A DNA stretch of 64,000 bases, from NCBI GenBank assembly GCA_003216275.1, contig QCJC01000006.1, positions 59,639-123,638 of the forward strand. Reading direction: 5' to 3'. Of this stretch, positions 45,294 through 53,946 are shown piece after piece. The DNA comes from Prochlorococcus sp. AG-402-P18 (GTDB lineage: Bacteria > Cyanobacteriota > Cyanobacteriia > PCC-6307 > Cyanobiaceae). Below the pieces are notes generated by a model. That model was not told where the DNA came from. It saw nothing but the letters and a program-made list of their open reading frames with translations, and ran no database searches. Positions within the stretch are counted from its first letter, which is position 1. Every line of letters starts with the position of its first letter. A program made the translations under genes and the position numbers.

Positions 45294-45992
45294 TTGAACA
45301 TCAATAAAAACAAAAAAATTGTATCTATAGTCTTCTCAACTGTTGTATTATGTTGTGGGTGTGCTCCTAAAGAAGATCCAACGCCAGAAGAACTTTGCAG
45401 TTCATTTCTTAAAAATGAAGATTTTATTGAAACAGTTGCAAATTGTGACTTAGTCATAGAAAATAATGAGTATAATTCATTGGCTTTTATCAATAGAGGG
45501 ATAGCAAAGTTTAATCTAAATAGAGAAAAAGAAGCTCTACAAGACCTGAATATAGGTATAGATTATCTACCTTATGACTCTAGTAAATCATTAAAATACA
45601 AAAGTTATTTTAATCGTTGTATAGTTCGAAATAATCTAGGAGACTTTTATAATGCAATTTCTGATTGCAATAACGCAATACAATTCAACCCAGAAATTTC
45701 TAGAACATATTTTGAAAGAGGTATATCAAAACAAAATCTTGGAGAAGCATATGATGCATTGAAAGATTTTAGTAAAGCAATAACAATTGATCCGAAAAAT
45801 CCAAGGTTATACAGAGCACGTGCAAGTGCTAAAAATATACTTGGAGATAAGAAAGGTTCATGTAAAGATTGGAAAAAGGCATCCTCTTTAGGAGATATAG
45901 GTTCTAAAGATATATATAATGACAGATGTGTCTTAGCTAGTCCACATAAACCAAAACCTGAGCCATTATGGAAAGATAAGCTAAGTCGATAA
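45294..45992 (+). CDS. TPR-repeat lipoprotein, 232 aa
   Basis: TTG start at 45294 gives a lipoprotein signal with lipobox LCCGC. Four TPR units follow (NSLAFINRGIAKFNLNREKE, FYNAISDCNNAIQFN, AYDALKDFSKAITID, then RASAKNILGDKKGSCKDW). The last unit and its Cys (KGSCKDWKKA) match the end of the upstream trypsin-like/TPR protein (KACSDWREA), so the two are related. Likely a periplasmic scaffold acting with its neighbour. Confidence 0.75.
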   Translation: MNINKNKKIVSIVFSTVVLCCGCAPKEDPTPEELCSSFLKNEDFIETVANCDLVIENNEYNSLAFINRGIAKFNLNREKEALQDLNIGIDYLPYDSSKSLKYKSYFNRCIVRNNLGDFYNAISDCNNAIQFNPEISRTYFERGISKQNLGEAYDALKDFSKAITIDPKNPRLYRARASAKNILGDKKGSCKDWKKASSLGDIGSKDIYNDRCVLASPHKPKPEPLWKDKLSR

Positions 45993-46136
45993 ATTACTTC
46001 ATATGAATTCAATTTCCATCTATGGATTTGTTTCTCATAGTTTATTTCTAATAAATAATATTTTATATTTAATATTTTTAAATTTAATTACTCATCAACA
46101 TGAGATAATCGTTTAAATCTTAAAGAGTAAACTGCA

Positions 46137-46685
46137 ATGAAGTTGAATTCAAAAATTATCACTGCGTCATTAATTGCTAATTTCACAATTTATCCTCTAA
46201 TAATTCCATCCACTATTGCAGGGAACTATAACGCAATTTGTAATCAAGTTAGATGTTTTATAAAATTAGACAGTAAAGGAATCAATACACCAGATGGTTT
46301 CCTATCATATAAAGCTATAACTAGTTGGACAGTTGCTGGAGATGACGAACATGCCACTGGGATGGGAGCGGCTGGGGCAATAGGTGGCGCATATGGAGGC
46401 GCATTAGTGGGTGCAGCTGCAGCCTGCACGACAATAGTTCTCTGCCCTGTAGCTATTATTGGAGGAGGTATTTTAGGAGGAAGCCGAGGATCTAAATTGG
46501 GTAGCAGCTCTTATTATTCATTTATCGTTAACGGCTATAATACCTATGGAGACAGTGTTTCTCATACATTTGATATTGATAAAAAGAAAATCACGAAAAA
46601 GGTAATGAAGAAATTAAAGAAAAACAGCGGCCTTTCTATTGGTGAATTTAGAGAAATAAATGTCTACGAAATCATGGGAGAATAG
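46137..46685 (+). CDS. Secreted glycine-zipper protein, 182 aa
   Basis: Signal peptide (FTIYPLIIPSTIAGN). Residues about 75-125 are Gly/Ala-rich (GAAGAIGGAYGGALVGAAAA and GGGILGGSRGSKLG), a glycine zipper that can insert in membranes. The C-terminal part is basic with a beta segment (SYYSFIVNGYNTYGDS). Probably envelope located. Third secreted product in the cluster. Confidence 0.65.
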   Translation: MKLNSKIITASLIANFTIYPLIIPSTIAGNYNAICNQVRCFIKLDSKGINTPDGFLSYKAITSWTVAGDDEHATGMGAAGAIGGAYGGALVGAAAACTTIVLCPVAIIGGGILGGSRGSKLGSSSYYSFIVNGYNTYGDSVSHTFDIDKKKITKKVMKKLKKNSGLSIGEFREINVYEIMGE

Positions 46686-46874
46686 TTGCCCAATAATCTT
46701 TAAAAACATATTAGCTACTTCATCAAGACGATTTAAAATCTAATTAAATTGATCTCTAGAAAAGTAATTGAATAGAGAATCAGAACCTAAAACTTTATAA
46801 GTAGAAGATAATTCATTTGTCAGACCTAAATCTATCTAATAAATAGATCAAAGTTAGTACATATAAACCCTTGC

Positions 46875-47006
46875 ATGACGAATGAGGATAGTGCACAATC
46901 AGGAACCAACTCACAAATTGGAACAATTAATTATGTTCCAATGGGAAGCGAAATACCAGTTCCTTGGTCAATCACAGAAAGCCAAAGATTCATCTATTCG
47001 AATTGA
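46875..47006 (+). CDS. Hypothetical protein, 43 aa
   Basis: Encodes MTNEDSAQSGTNSQIGTINY followed by VPMGSEIPVPWSITESQRF. Polar, no signal. 41 bases before the SIMPL gene, possibly its leader cistron. Confidence 0.45.
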   Translation: MTNEDSAQSGTNSQIGTINYVPMGSEIPVPWSITESQRFIYSN

Positions 47007-47047
47007 ATTGATTTTTCGCTAGATACAACTCCTCACAATTGAATCCA

Positions 47048-47839
47048 ATGAAAGTGCTATCTCTTATAAGAGCTTTACCGATGAATTCGGTTAAAATTAT
47101 TCGTCGCACTCCTCCTTTAGTTTTTGCCACAACAGTTTTATCACTTGGTGGGCTTATTGGCTTTACAAGTGCATCAAAGATCTTGGTTGATGGTCTAAAA
47201 CCTGCAGCGAACAGCATTACAGTTACTGGAGCGAGTACAGAGCGAATAGAAAGTGATTTTGCAAAATGGGACATCAAGGTTGAAACGACAGGAAATTCTC
47301 AGATTGATTCATATAAAAAACACAAAGCATCTGTCGAGAAAACAATGACTTTCCTTGATCGTTACGACGTTAATAACAATGACTACCAATCAGTTGCTCT
47401 ATTACCTGCCTCAACGTCAAAAGAAATAAACAAAAACCCTAAAACAGGTGAAATAATTTCTAAGAAATGGGTGACTACACAATGGATAGAAATTGAAAGC
47501 AATGATGTTTTTAATATTGATCAAACATATAGACAGATGAGTGAATTACTAGGTAAAGGAGTTCTTGTAAGGCCAAGTCGACCAGAGTTCACATACACAA
47601 AACTCGCAGCCAAACGGGTAGATATGCTTGCAAAAGCAACAAAGGATGCACATACAAGAGCTGAAGCTATTGTCTATCAAACGGGTTCAGAACTTGGCAG
47701 TGTAAGGAAGGTTAATACTGGCGTATTTCAAATCACAGTACCGAACTCAACAAGAGTCAGTAGTTGGGGGTCTTACGACACAAGCACAATCAAAAAAGAC
47801 ATCACTGCTGTGATGGGAGTCACATTCGAAGTCAACTAA
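47048..47839 (+). CDS. SIMPL-domain (DUF541) protein
   Basis: 263 aa from the ATG at 47048. An N-terminal helix (LVFATTVLSLGGLIGFTSAS) anchors or exports it. The rest is the SIMPL domain: ITVTGASTERIESDFAKWDI, a helix (YKKHKASVEKTMTFLDRYDV) and VDMLAKATKDAHTRAEAI with GSELGSVRKVNTG. Family members are periplasmic or surface proteins of unclear role; one eukaryotic relative works in signalling. Complete. Confidence 0.85.
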   Translation: MKVLSLIRALPMNSVKIIRRTPPLVFATTVLSLGGLIGFTSASKILVDGLKPAANSITVTGASTERIESDFAKWDIKVETTGNSQIDSYKKHKASVEKTMTFLDRYDVNNNDYQSVALLPASTSKEINKNPKTGEIISKKWVTTQWIEIESNDVFNIDQTYRQMSELLGKGVLVRPSRPEFTYTKLAAKRVDMLAKATKDAHTRAEAIVYQTGSELGSVRKVNTGVFQITVPNSTRVSSWGSYDTSTIKKDITAVMGVTFEVN

Positions 47840-48255
47840 AAATTTAACAAACCTCAAAACAACTCAAAGGAAAATTATGTATTTAGAGACAGTAGAACAT
47901 ATGCTCTGGCACGAAAGAACAGAAGCTTTTGCATAAAGCCTTGATAATCAATTCTCTATGTAATGGGAGAAAACTCTACTGTAAAAATATCGTTTATAAG
48001 CTTGTGGAAGTTTATAGGTTCTTGTTATTGGAAAGCTAGAAAATATACATTTACGAGAGTCCTTATATCTATAATTTCGGTATACCCAACTTATGAGTAG
48101 TAGCAACCGATATTAGTCGTAAAGGCCGTATCTAACAATTCGTTTTGCAACATTATGAATTACATCAAGCGAGTCAAAGTAGATATTTCCATTCAAACGA
48201 ATGTAATGTATTCCTCTTTATTTGATGCAGTATTTCTGATTCTTTCTTCCCATTT
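47840..48255. other. 416-base intergenic region
   Basis: A 19-codon frame at 47877 (MYLETVEHMLWHERTEAFA) looks protein-like but stops early; it may be a truncated gene. Nothing else. Confidence 0.35.
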
Positions 48256-48471
48256 ATGAGAACTGTTTATGTTGTCTCTGATAGTCAGCTAGAAGAAATC
48301 AAGCGTAATCAAAGAGAAGAAGAACTTGAAAATATCGAATCTTCTCGTAAGAGATTGGAAGAAAGTTATCAAGCGCGAGTTAAAGTGCTCGACGATCGTG
48401 AGCATGAAGTAAAAGAAGAACTCAAAGCTCTAGCTCCAGCTAAAAAAGAGAAAGAAAAAGTCGCTGATTAG
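48256..48471 (+). CDS. Coiled-coil protein, 71 aa
   Basis: Almost entirely a charged coiled coil (SQLEEIKRNQREEELENIES; REHEVKEELKALAPAKKEKE). Soluble. A strong hairpin follows its stop. Not recognised. Confidence 0.6.
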   Translation: MRTVYVVSDSQLEEIKRNQREEELENIESSRKRLEESYQARVKVLDDREHEVKEELKALAPAKKEKEKVAD

Positions 48472-48501
48472 TTAAAACGTTCAGTGGCGAAGAGACGATT
48501 A

Positions 48502-48524
48502 CAAGGGGGCAATTCGCCCCCTTG
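48502..48524. terminator. Strong GC hairpin after the coiled-coil gene
   Basis: CAAGGGGGC/GCCCCCTTG, perfect 9-bp stem, 5-base loop, but no T tract on either side. Likely a 3' stabilising structure or terminator. Confidence 0.6.
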
Positions 48525-48592
48525 CTAACTATTGCATAACTAGTCCAAAACTGAACTAGATTTCGTTCTATTTTCAGTAGTCGGATCAATAC

Positions 48593-48775
48593 TTAATTGT
48601 GACCAATGCGACAACCAATTTGAATTAAGCCTCGATCTAACAGTCGACCAAGTTTTAAAGCTGTCGCTTCTTCAACTCGTGAAAAATGAGACTGATTTGA
48701 TGTAACCCAATTCATCTCATCTGAAGTGATAACTCCAGTTGAAATTGATTCAAGAAAAAGCAATCCAAGATTCAT
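48593..48775 (-). CDS. Hypothetical protein, 60 aa
   Basis: MNLGLLFLESISTGVITSDE, then SRVEEATALKLGRLLDRGLI QIGCRI. Balanced helical composition with one Cys. I believe this is a conserved picocyanobacterial small protein but cannot name it. Confidence 0.65.
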   Translation of the reverse strand: MNLGLLFLESISTGVITSDEMNWVTSNQSHFSRVEEATALKLGRLLDRGLIQIGCRIGHN

Positions 48776-48963
48776 AAGATTTATTCCAAAGGATTAAAGA
48801 TCGAGCATCAATTTGAATACCGATGCTTAGACCTTTATGAGCTAAAAGACTGAGACCCATCACCCAGTCATAGAAACCTTAGTAAGGACTCAGATAATTT
48901 CAAATGCTCGTAACACCATATACAGATTCATTTAACAAAACTTAATCGATAAGCACTAGATAT

Positions 48964-49050
48964 GGCGGGGGTGATTCTTTGAGGGAATCGCGTTAAAAAC
49001 AACTTCCCCATCAGTAAGGTCCGTAGGACACCATACCTAGGGTCTTTTTT
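48964..49050 (+). ncRNA. Candidate small RNA
   Basis: A TAGATAT box lies just before a G run at 48964. The next 87 bases fold into GATTC/GAATC and GTCC/GGAC hairpins with a possible outer GGGG/CCCC pairing. They end in CCTAGGGTC plus six T. No reading frame fits. Nothing matches Yfr1 (its ACTCCTCACAC core is absent). Confidence 0.45.
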
Positions 49051-49139
49051 ATTGAAAAAACTTGCGATGGCTAAATTTAAGAAGTAGTTTTTCAGAGTTT
49101 CTGTCGATAACTCTTTATATCTTAAATGAAAATTGATAT

Positions 49140-49325
49140 ATGAATCTGATTCTTGCTCTTTTTATCCCAATACTGATTATTGGATTCCTATTCGTTTTCA
49201 TCTCGGAGAACAAGGGTCTTCCAAGCTGGATAGATGATTTATCTAGGAATAGCAGTTCTATATGGATCTACGGAATAAGCATCATCACACTTCTCTCAAT
49301 CATCAAATACCTGACTTCAAATTAA
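49140..49325 (+). CDS. Small membrane protein, 61 aa
   Basis: Two helices (NLILALFIPILIIGFLFVFI; SIWIYGISIITLLSIIKYL) with a polar loop. Not recognised. Confidence 0.6.
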   Translation: MNLILALFIPILIIGFLFVFISENKGLPSWIDDLSRNSSSIWIYGISIITLLSIIKYLTSN

Positions 49326-49575
49326 ATCAATGTTTTAGCATGTATTTCCGATCATCAACGAACTAGATAACATGATCATACCGCCTTTATATCTAGGGAC
49401 AGATGCTGTTCACCATAAAACAAGACTTTTTTGAATAGCACTTTGCAGGTTAGCAACAAATTGAACTGTCATTTCCTGACTGCCTATGTCCTCTTCTACA
49501 AAGGCCTGAACAAAAACTCATAAGCTGCTACACAAGTCACAATTAATGGGCTTAGCATTTCAGTTGTCTAGCGAT
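49326..49575. other. 250-base intergenic region
   Basis: Convergent gap; no feature seen. Confidence 0.4.
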
Positions 49576-49728
49576 TTAATAGGTGTTTAAGTCGAATTTT
49601 GATTCAGTAGCTTTAACTGGAATTGAATTATTTGCAAAAGATTCTTCCCCTGAGGAAGCTTGAAAAACAACACCGATCCCACCTATTAATAAAACTGCAA
49701 ACATGATTGCGTGATATGCAGTAAACAT
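49576..49728 (-). CDS. Small secreted or membrane protein, 50 aa
   Basis: N-terminal helix (AIMFAVLLIGGIGVVFQASS) then a polar tail ending KFDLNTY. Signal peptide or anchor. Not recognised. Confidence 0.55.
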   Translation of the reverse strand: MFTAYHAIMFAVLLIGGIGVVFQASSGEESFANNSIPVKATESKFDLNTY

Positions 49729-49899
49729 TGTTCAAAAGTCAATTTTTCTAAATCTAATGAGTTGGGCTCTTGCAGTGTTGTAGTAAAAAACGAAAGTTCT
49801 TGGAGTGGTTCTACCAAAATACTTTTTTGATGAGCCTAATTGATTTTATTTAAACTTTGCATGGACAGGTTTAGGGAATTTAAACATAAGAGAAATAAG

Positions 49900-49920
49900 C
49901 CTCCCCTAAAAGGAGGTTTT
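49900..49920. terminator. Hairpin with CCTCC/GGAGG stem
   Basis: Five-bp stem plus TTTT on the plus strand; it sits 1-2 bases beyond the stop of the minus-strand gene at 49922. Confidence 0.5.
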
Positions 49921-49921
49921 C

Positions 49922-50159
49922 TTATTGCTGTTGCTGCTGTTGTTGCTGGTATGAGCAAACTATTCCTTTAACTTCCTCACCGTGCACAAATTTGATTTCG
50001 CCCGTATCTACCATTTGCGACTTGAAAAAGTGTGGGAGGTAAAGGAGCTCTTGCGCCTCCAACAAATGATAGAACTTTGCATATTTCATCCTCGCCAACA
50101 AGGACAGTATCTCTTGATTTGACTTTTAAAAAAAGAGGCTCGTTTTCTTGGTCGTTCAC
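49922..50159 (-). pseudogene. Gene A: frameshifted small protein
   Basis: A GTG directly after the upstream stop opens NDQENEPLFLKVKSRDTVLV and GEDEICKVLSFVGGA, then stops at 49977. The conserved C-terminal part lies one frame over: VDTGEIKFVHGEEVKGIVCS and a poly-Gln tail. The decayed copy at 53.2-53.4 kb aligns with both pieces (VIFIGGS; LDSGEIRWIHGEEVIEIFS), proving they belong together. An overlapping frame from an ATG within it (MKYAKFYHLLEAQELLYLPH) reaches the same C terminus, so a 55-residue product could still be made. Confidence 0.55.
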
Positions 50160-50303
50160 CTAAGAGTCAGTCTCCTCTACTTGCTCTGTTTTAACATCTT
50201 GAATTGACTTATGTTTAGAGCAACCGCCTTCACCCCAACCCCAAGCAAGACATGGAGCAGAAATAACTGAGAGAGCAAAAACTAATGGAATAACCCTTGT
50301 CAC
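50160..50303 (-). CDS. Small secreted peptide, 47 aa
   Basis: GTG start, signal peptide (VIPLVFALSVISAPCLA), short mature part WGWGEGGCSKHKSIQDV and an acidic tail. Its TAG directly abuts the GTG start of gene A, so the two are translationally coupled. Confidence 0.5.
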   Translation of the reverse strand: MTRVIPLVFALSVISAPCLAWGWGEGGCSKHKSIQDVKTEQVEETDS

Positions 50304-50749
50304 TTTGATCTAAATTAGTTCTCCTATCTTAAGAGCTATGGAGTGGTTCGTTAAATCCCTTTGATTCTCTATTTCGTCTAATCATAGTGTTTTTAAACCC
50401 AACGAAAAGACTTCACAAGTGGTTTCACCCTTTTTCTACTTACGTTTTGAATACACCCTAAAAACGAATTAAGAAAAAGAATCAAGAAAAGAAACACTTA
50501 GGAATTAACTTTTTTATTCAACTTTTGTTGTATTCTTCTCCTCCCAATAAGCCAATTAAGGTATTAAAAGGTATAGAAGGGGGGTATGAAACTATTTACT
50601 CCTTTCACCATTCCACAAAGGTAAACTACGATCTATGCAGGCGTAGAATGAATAACCAAAAGAGGTCAAATAGCCTCTCTTTCTTTCCTGTTTATGAAAT
50701 TTACGGAGTAAATCCAACTACTGTTAGAAGTTGACTATTGCTTAGGAGG
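50304..50749. other. 446-base intergenic region
   Basis: A 69-codon plus-strand frame with a TTG start (50525-50734) is present but has unlikely composition. Nothing else. Confidence 0.35.
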
Positions 50750-50974
50750 TTATTTTTGTTCTTGATCTTCTTGTTCCCATGATTGAAACTGGAAATAAAA
50801 TATTGCGCTAATCGCTACGAAGATTAAGAGAAGACCAGCCCAACCAAAAAACTTATGTTCGGTAAAAAGATTAGTCAGCATTGACTTTTCTTGATACCTA
50901 GCATCCATCTCGTTTTGAATATTCCAAGCCCATACATCAGCACCAATTAGAATATTCCAAATTAAATCAATCAT
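50750..50974 (-). CDS. Membrane protein, 74 aa
   Basis: Polar N-terminal half with Trp (GADVWAWNIQNEMDARYQEK), then one helix (FGWAGLLLIFVAISAIFYFQ) and an acidic tail. Not recognised. Confidence 0.6.
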   Translation of the reverse strand: MIDLIWNILIGADVWAWNIQNEMDARYQEKSMLTNLFTEHKFFGWAGLLLIFVAISAIFYFQFQSWEQEDQEQK

Positions 50975-51085
50975 TCCAGCAATCTGATTAATAGGGATAT
51001 TAGGAAAAAACCTCGTGTTATGGAGTTTTAACTAAAGTTTGTGTGAGGTGGTTTTCGAAGAAACGGGTTTAACATTCAAGCCTTT

Positions 51086-51391
51086 CTAATTATCTAGAGA
51101 AGGGACACCTCCCTCCTTTGAGTTTGGCGAACTAAGAGACAGGATTTCACCGACTGTCCCCTGCTTTGATTGATCTTGCTTCCGTGTTACACCAACAACG
51201 TGGAAATGATCTAAAAAAAGTTCTCTAATACTGATGATCGGTTGAGGAGTGTTTTCCTTATCACATAAAAAACTATATTTGTTCTTTTTCTTGTGGTAAT
51301 CGAATTTGGTAGCAACATTATCAGCTCTCCAATCGGTTTTACCTAAATACTTTTCCTCACCCAGCAAATAATAAAGTGCTTCTTCATACAT
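51086..51391 (-). CDS. Gene B: hypothetical protein, 101 aa
   Basis: Tyr/Lys-rich N-terminal half (EALYYLLGEEKYLGKTDWRA) and SIRELFLDHFHVVGVTRKQD followed by a Ser-rich tail. A decayed copy lies at 52.9-53.1 kb. Not recognised. Confidence 0.6.
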   Translation of the reverse strand: MYEEALYYLLGEEKYLGKTDWRADNVATKFDYHKKKNKYSFLCDKENTPQPIISIRELFLDHFHVVGVTRKQDQSKQGTVGEILSLSSPNSKEGGVPSLDN

Positions 51392-51435
51392 CGGATCAAG
51401 TCAAGGTGTTTCCGCAAATTCATCTTGGGAATTAA

Positions 51436-51732
51436 CTAATCAAAGTCAATTCCTACTTCTTCTTTAATATCCCTATCTAGATCGGGAAGATTTGACTCTA
51501 TCCAATGAGATTTATTATCGACACCAGCTACATTTGCATAATTCATAATGTGCTGATCAACTTGTTTATAAATATCATGTAGATTTAAGTCCTTACTAAC
51601 ATCATGCGCTATCTCCGAGACCTGTCGCTCTGTCAAACAATGGTCAGGATGTAGTAAGTCACAGCAAGGAATTCTTTTTTCTATCAACTCATTTATGTTG
51701 ATTTTAATTTCGTAATCCGGATGAACAGTCAT
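51436..51732 (-). CDS. Hypothetical protein, 98 aa, after ferredoxin
   Basis: Start chosen at the ATG at 51732 (MTVHPDYEIKININELIEKR); a longer frame to 51825 would overlap the ferredoxin gene by 38 bases. It contains CCDLLHPDHCLTERQVSEIA, three cysteines with two His nearby, possibly a metal or cluster site. Gene order suggests it partners the ferredoxin. Not recognised. Confidence 0.6.
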   Translation of the reverse strand: MTVHPDYEIKININELIEKRIPCCDLLHPDHCLTERQVSEIAHDVSKDLNLHDIYKQVDQHIMNYANVAGVDNKSHWIESNLPDLDRDIKEEVGIDFD

Positions 51733-51787
51733 GGTATGAAAAAACTTTTTTACTACTTGTAATTCAATTTTAGTTTTTTTTTTTAAT

Positions 51788-52093
51788 TTATCGTTGATCC
51801 CAGACAGCATCAAATTGATTCGCAATTATTTTTAAATCTGATTTGGGATAGGTTTGACATAAAAGAACATAGCCTTGATCTCGCAATTCACTCTTCAAAC
51901 CCATTGCTTCCATATCGACAGAACCTTCTTTGAGAAAGGCTGCACATGTACAACACATACCGACAAGACAAGAACTTGGTAACTCCACATTTGCATCTGC
52001 AGCAGCCTCTAATACGGTCTGGTCTGACTTACAACTAAAGCTCTTCTGAACTTGATCAATCTCGATATTTATCTTGAATAAGATATCAGTCAC
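51788..52093 (-). CDS. Plant-type 2Fe-2S ferredoxin
   Basis: 101 aa, the normal size. The cluster motif is SSCLVGMCCTCAAFL with a distant fourth Cys in LLCQTYPKS. The usual spacing C-x4-C-x2-C-x(~29)-C is met, with an extra Cys inside. The loop CLVGMCCTC departs from the classic CRAGACSTC of PetF, so this is a specialised ferredoxin rather than the photosynthetic one. Soluble one-electron carrier. Upstream of, and probably cotranscribed with, the 51436-51732 gene. Confidence 0.88.
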   Translation of the reverse strand: MTDILFKINIEIDQVQKSFSCKSDQTVLEAAADANVELPSSCLVGMCCTCAAFLKEGSVDMEAMGLKSELRDQGYVLLCQTYPKSDLKIIANQFDAVWDQR

Positions 52094-52514
52094 TTTAGCT
52101 AAGACGAACCTTGCTTTTATTATGGCTTATTTGTTACACAAAAGGAAATCTTTTTATACGACAGTAATCTTGTACTTTAGTGGCCAGATAGAAGAGTAAT
52201 AATGAGAGTAACTTCAATGTCTTGGGACTTTAATGTTCTTGGAATTTTGGGATCATGATTTTAATGTCAATAACTAAATAGGGATTGTATGCAAAGAAGT
52301 AAGAGTGTCTGCCACCATAAGCAAGGTAGCCTTCTCTTCGCCTTCAACTTTCGGAGCATAAATTCAAAGCTGTATCGAAAGAAATACCCCTGTAGTCAAA
52401 ATCAAAAGACAAGATACGTCTCATTCTTATAGCTATAGTGAAAATATAAATTATCAACTTATTAGAAACTTAATGACAGAGGGAATAAACACTAAGAAAG
52501 GATAAGATCTAGTT
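52094..52514. other. 421-base intergenic region
   Basis: Divergent gap upstream of ferredoxin. No gene or strong signal seen. Confidence 0.4.
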
Positions 52515-52700
52515 ATGAGAACAAGGATATTAGAAAGAAGAGCTTGCCTTACAGCGGCAATTATGTCCTTACCTCCAACTCTTCTATTCGCTATTAATTC
52601 AGAAAGGTTTTCTGCTTATGCGTTTTTGATTGTATCCATACTAATTAATTGGCCATTAATAAGATGGCTTGATGATTACCAATGGGACAGAGAGTGGTAA
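52515..52700 (+). CDS. Small membrane protein, 61 aa
   Basis: Basic start (MRTRILERRACL) then two helices (AAIMSLPPTLLFAINS; AYAFLIVSILINWPLIRWL). A GACCACC/GGTGGTC hairpin follows at 52732-52759. Not recognised. Confidence 0.6.
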   Translation: MRTRILERRACLTAAIMSLPPTLLFAINSERFSAYAFLIVSILINWPLIRWLDDYQWDREW

Positions 52701-52731
52701 AGGGTTGAATAAAGAGATCTTTTAAGGCATA

Positions 52732-52759
52732 GACCACCTACTACTATCAGGCGGTGGTC
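52732..52759 (+). terminator. Hairpin after 52515-52700
   Basis: GACCACC/GGTGGTC, 7-bp stem with a 14-base loop, no T run. Confidence 0.45.
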
Positions 52760-52883
52760 AATAGCTTGAAGACTAGACAAAAGAAAAGCCACACGATGGA
52801 GGGGGTAACTAAAAACGTGTGAGGAAGTTTTTGAACGGAAAAAAATGAACATTCCACCCCTTCGGGTTCTCAAAAAAGTGCAG

Positions 52884-53062
52884 ACCTAATGAACTTTTTT
52901 GAATTAGCGAAAAGAGGACAGGATTTCGACGACCGTCCCCCGATCTGGCTTGATAATGCATCAGTATTACACCATCAACTTGTAAATAATCTAAGAAGAA
53001 CTTCTCTAGTCTTGAAGTTCGGTTGAAATAGAGCTTTCCATGTTTTACTTGTCATCTAACCT
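52884..53062 (-). pseudogene. Decayed copy of gene B
   Basis: Minus-strand DNA aligns with the 3' half of the 51086-51391 gene. One frame reads FLDYLQVDGVILMHYQARSG, another GTVVEILSSFR, against FLDHFHVVGVTRKQ and GTVGEILSLSS. At least one frameshift and a truncated 5' half. Confidence 0.55.
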
Positions 53063-53138
53063 AATTTCATCTAAATTTGTGTTTGAGGCCAAACCTCATC
53101 AAGACATAATTGACTTTATATAGTACGAGTCGATTAAT

Positions 53139-53175
53139 AACCCCTTTAGTTATTGGAATTTCTAGAGGGGTTTCT
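53139..53175. terminator. Hairpin AACCCCT/AGGGGTT
   Basis: Seven-bp stem with a 20-base loop, followed on the plus strand by TTTC. It lies 3' of the decayed gene A copy, as CCTCC/GGAGG does for gene A. Confidence 0.45.
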
Positions 53176-53204
53176 TGTTTGTTATTACTGCTGCTGTGTC
53201 GCTG

Positions 53205-53445
53205 CTATATTTGATCGTAGAAAGAAGAAGGCTTTTTAATTGTTGTCCGATATTCACTAAATATCTCAATAACTTCCTCTCCATGAATCCAACGGATTTC
53301 TCCAGAATCCAAATTTCGATTTGAAAGAGTGTCGTTGCGCCTGAATCTCATGAACCACCTATAAATATGACAGTTTTTCCAATTTGATCCCCTTCAATAG
53401 AACAGCGTCACCCGGTCTGACCTTTTAAAATAGAGACTCTTCCAT
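53205..53445 (-). pseudogene. Decayed copy of gene A
   Basis: Reads MEESLF, TAA, KVRPGDAVLLKGI; then EGDQIGKTVIFIGGS, TGA; then LDSGEIRWIHGEEVIEIFSE in another frame. Aligns along all of gene A. Two stops and an indel. Confidence 0.6.
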
Positions 53446-53763
53446 ACGTTTATTCTGTCCAAATACATCAAGCAAGGGAAGTATCCTTTTAGACCAATTT
53501 TTTAAGTCCGTTACATCCCTTTATTTCCAATGCTTTTAAATTGATTTTGGGTGCATTTTGGGTGCACTAAAAAAGACAGGCTGGGAAACATGTCTCTGAC
53601 TGATCTGGACAAAAGTTCGAGCCTTCGACCTATGCTCCTAAATAACGTAGTCATGATATTGCCCTAACTGAGTTTTGAGGCTAATACTGATATCTAGTGC
53701 TCTCTTTGATGCTATTAGACGTAAACAAATAATCTAGAAAAAGATTATGACTTTGAAGAAAGT
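53446..53763. other. 318-base region with a short direct repeat
   Basis: Contains TTTTGGGTGCA twice in tandem near 53549-53570. No integrase or tRNA lies nearby, so an attachment role is only a thought. Confidence 0.4.
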
Positions 53764-53937
53764 ATGCAAGAAGAGTTATGGATGGATTCAGAGTTGGCTG
53801 ACAAAATAGAAGAGAGTCATAAGATAAATTCTTATTTAACTGAAAGGAAAGGAGAATGGGAGAATGATTATTTGAAATTTATAGATTCAGAAGGAGAAGA
53901 GTTATACGAAGCAGGACATCTCAAATTAAACGAGTAA
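53764..53937 (+). CDS. Hypothetical acidic protein, 57 aa
   Basis: MQEELWMDSELADKIEESHK then a charged helix and FIDSEGEELYEAGHLKLNE. Ends 9 bases before the convergent gene. Not recognised. Confidence 0.55.
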   Translation: MQEELWMDSELADKIEESHKINSYLTERKGEWENDYLKFIDSEGEELYEAGHLKLNE

Positions 53938-53946
53938 AAGAAGGAA

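Noticed and set aside
47022..47036. ACTCCTCACAA resembles the Yfr1 core ACTCCTCACAC
   Set aside because: One mismatch, no flanking hairpin or terminator, and it lies just before the SIMPL start.
50525..50734. 69-codon plus-strand frame with TTG start
   Set aside because: Weak start, unnatural composition, no homolog in the window.
52676..52873. 65-codon minus-strand frame
   Set aside because: Overlaps the end of a better plus-strand gene and its hairpin; looks like a shadow.
53549..53570. TTTTGGGTGCA direct repeat as a phage attachment site
   Set aside because: No integrase or tRNA nearby; the repeat is only 11 bases.
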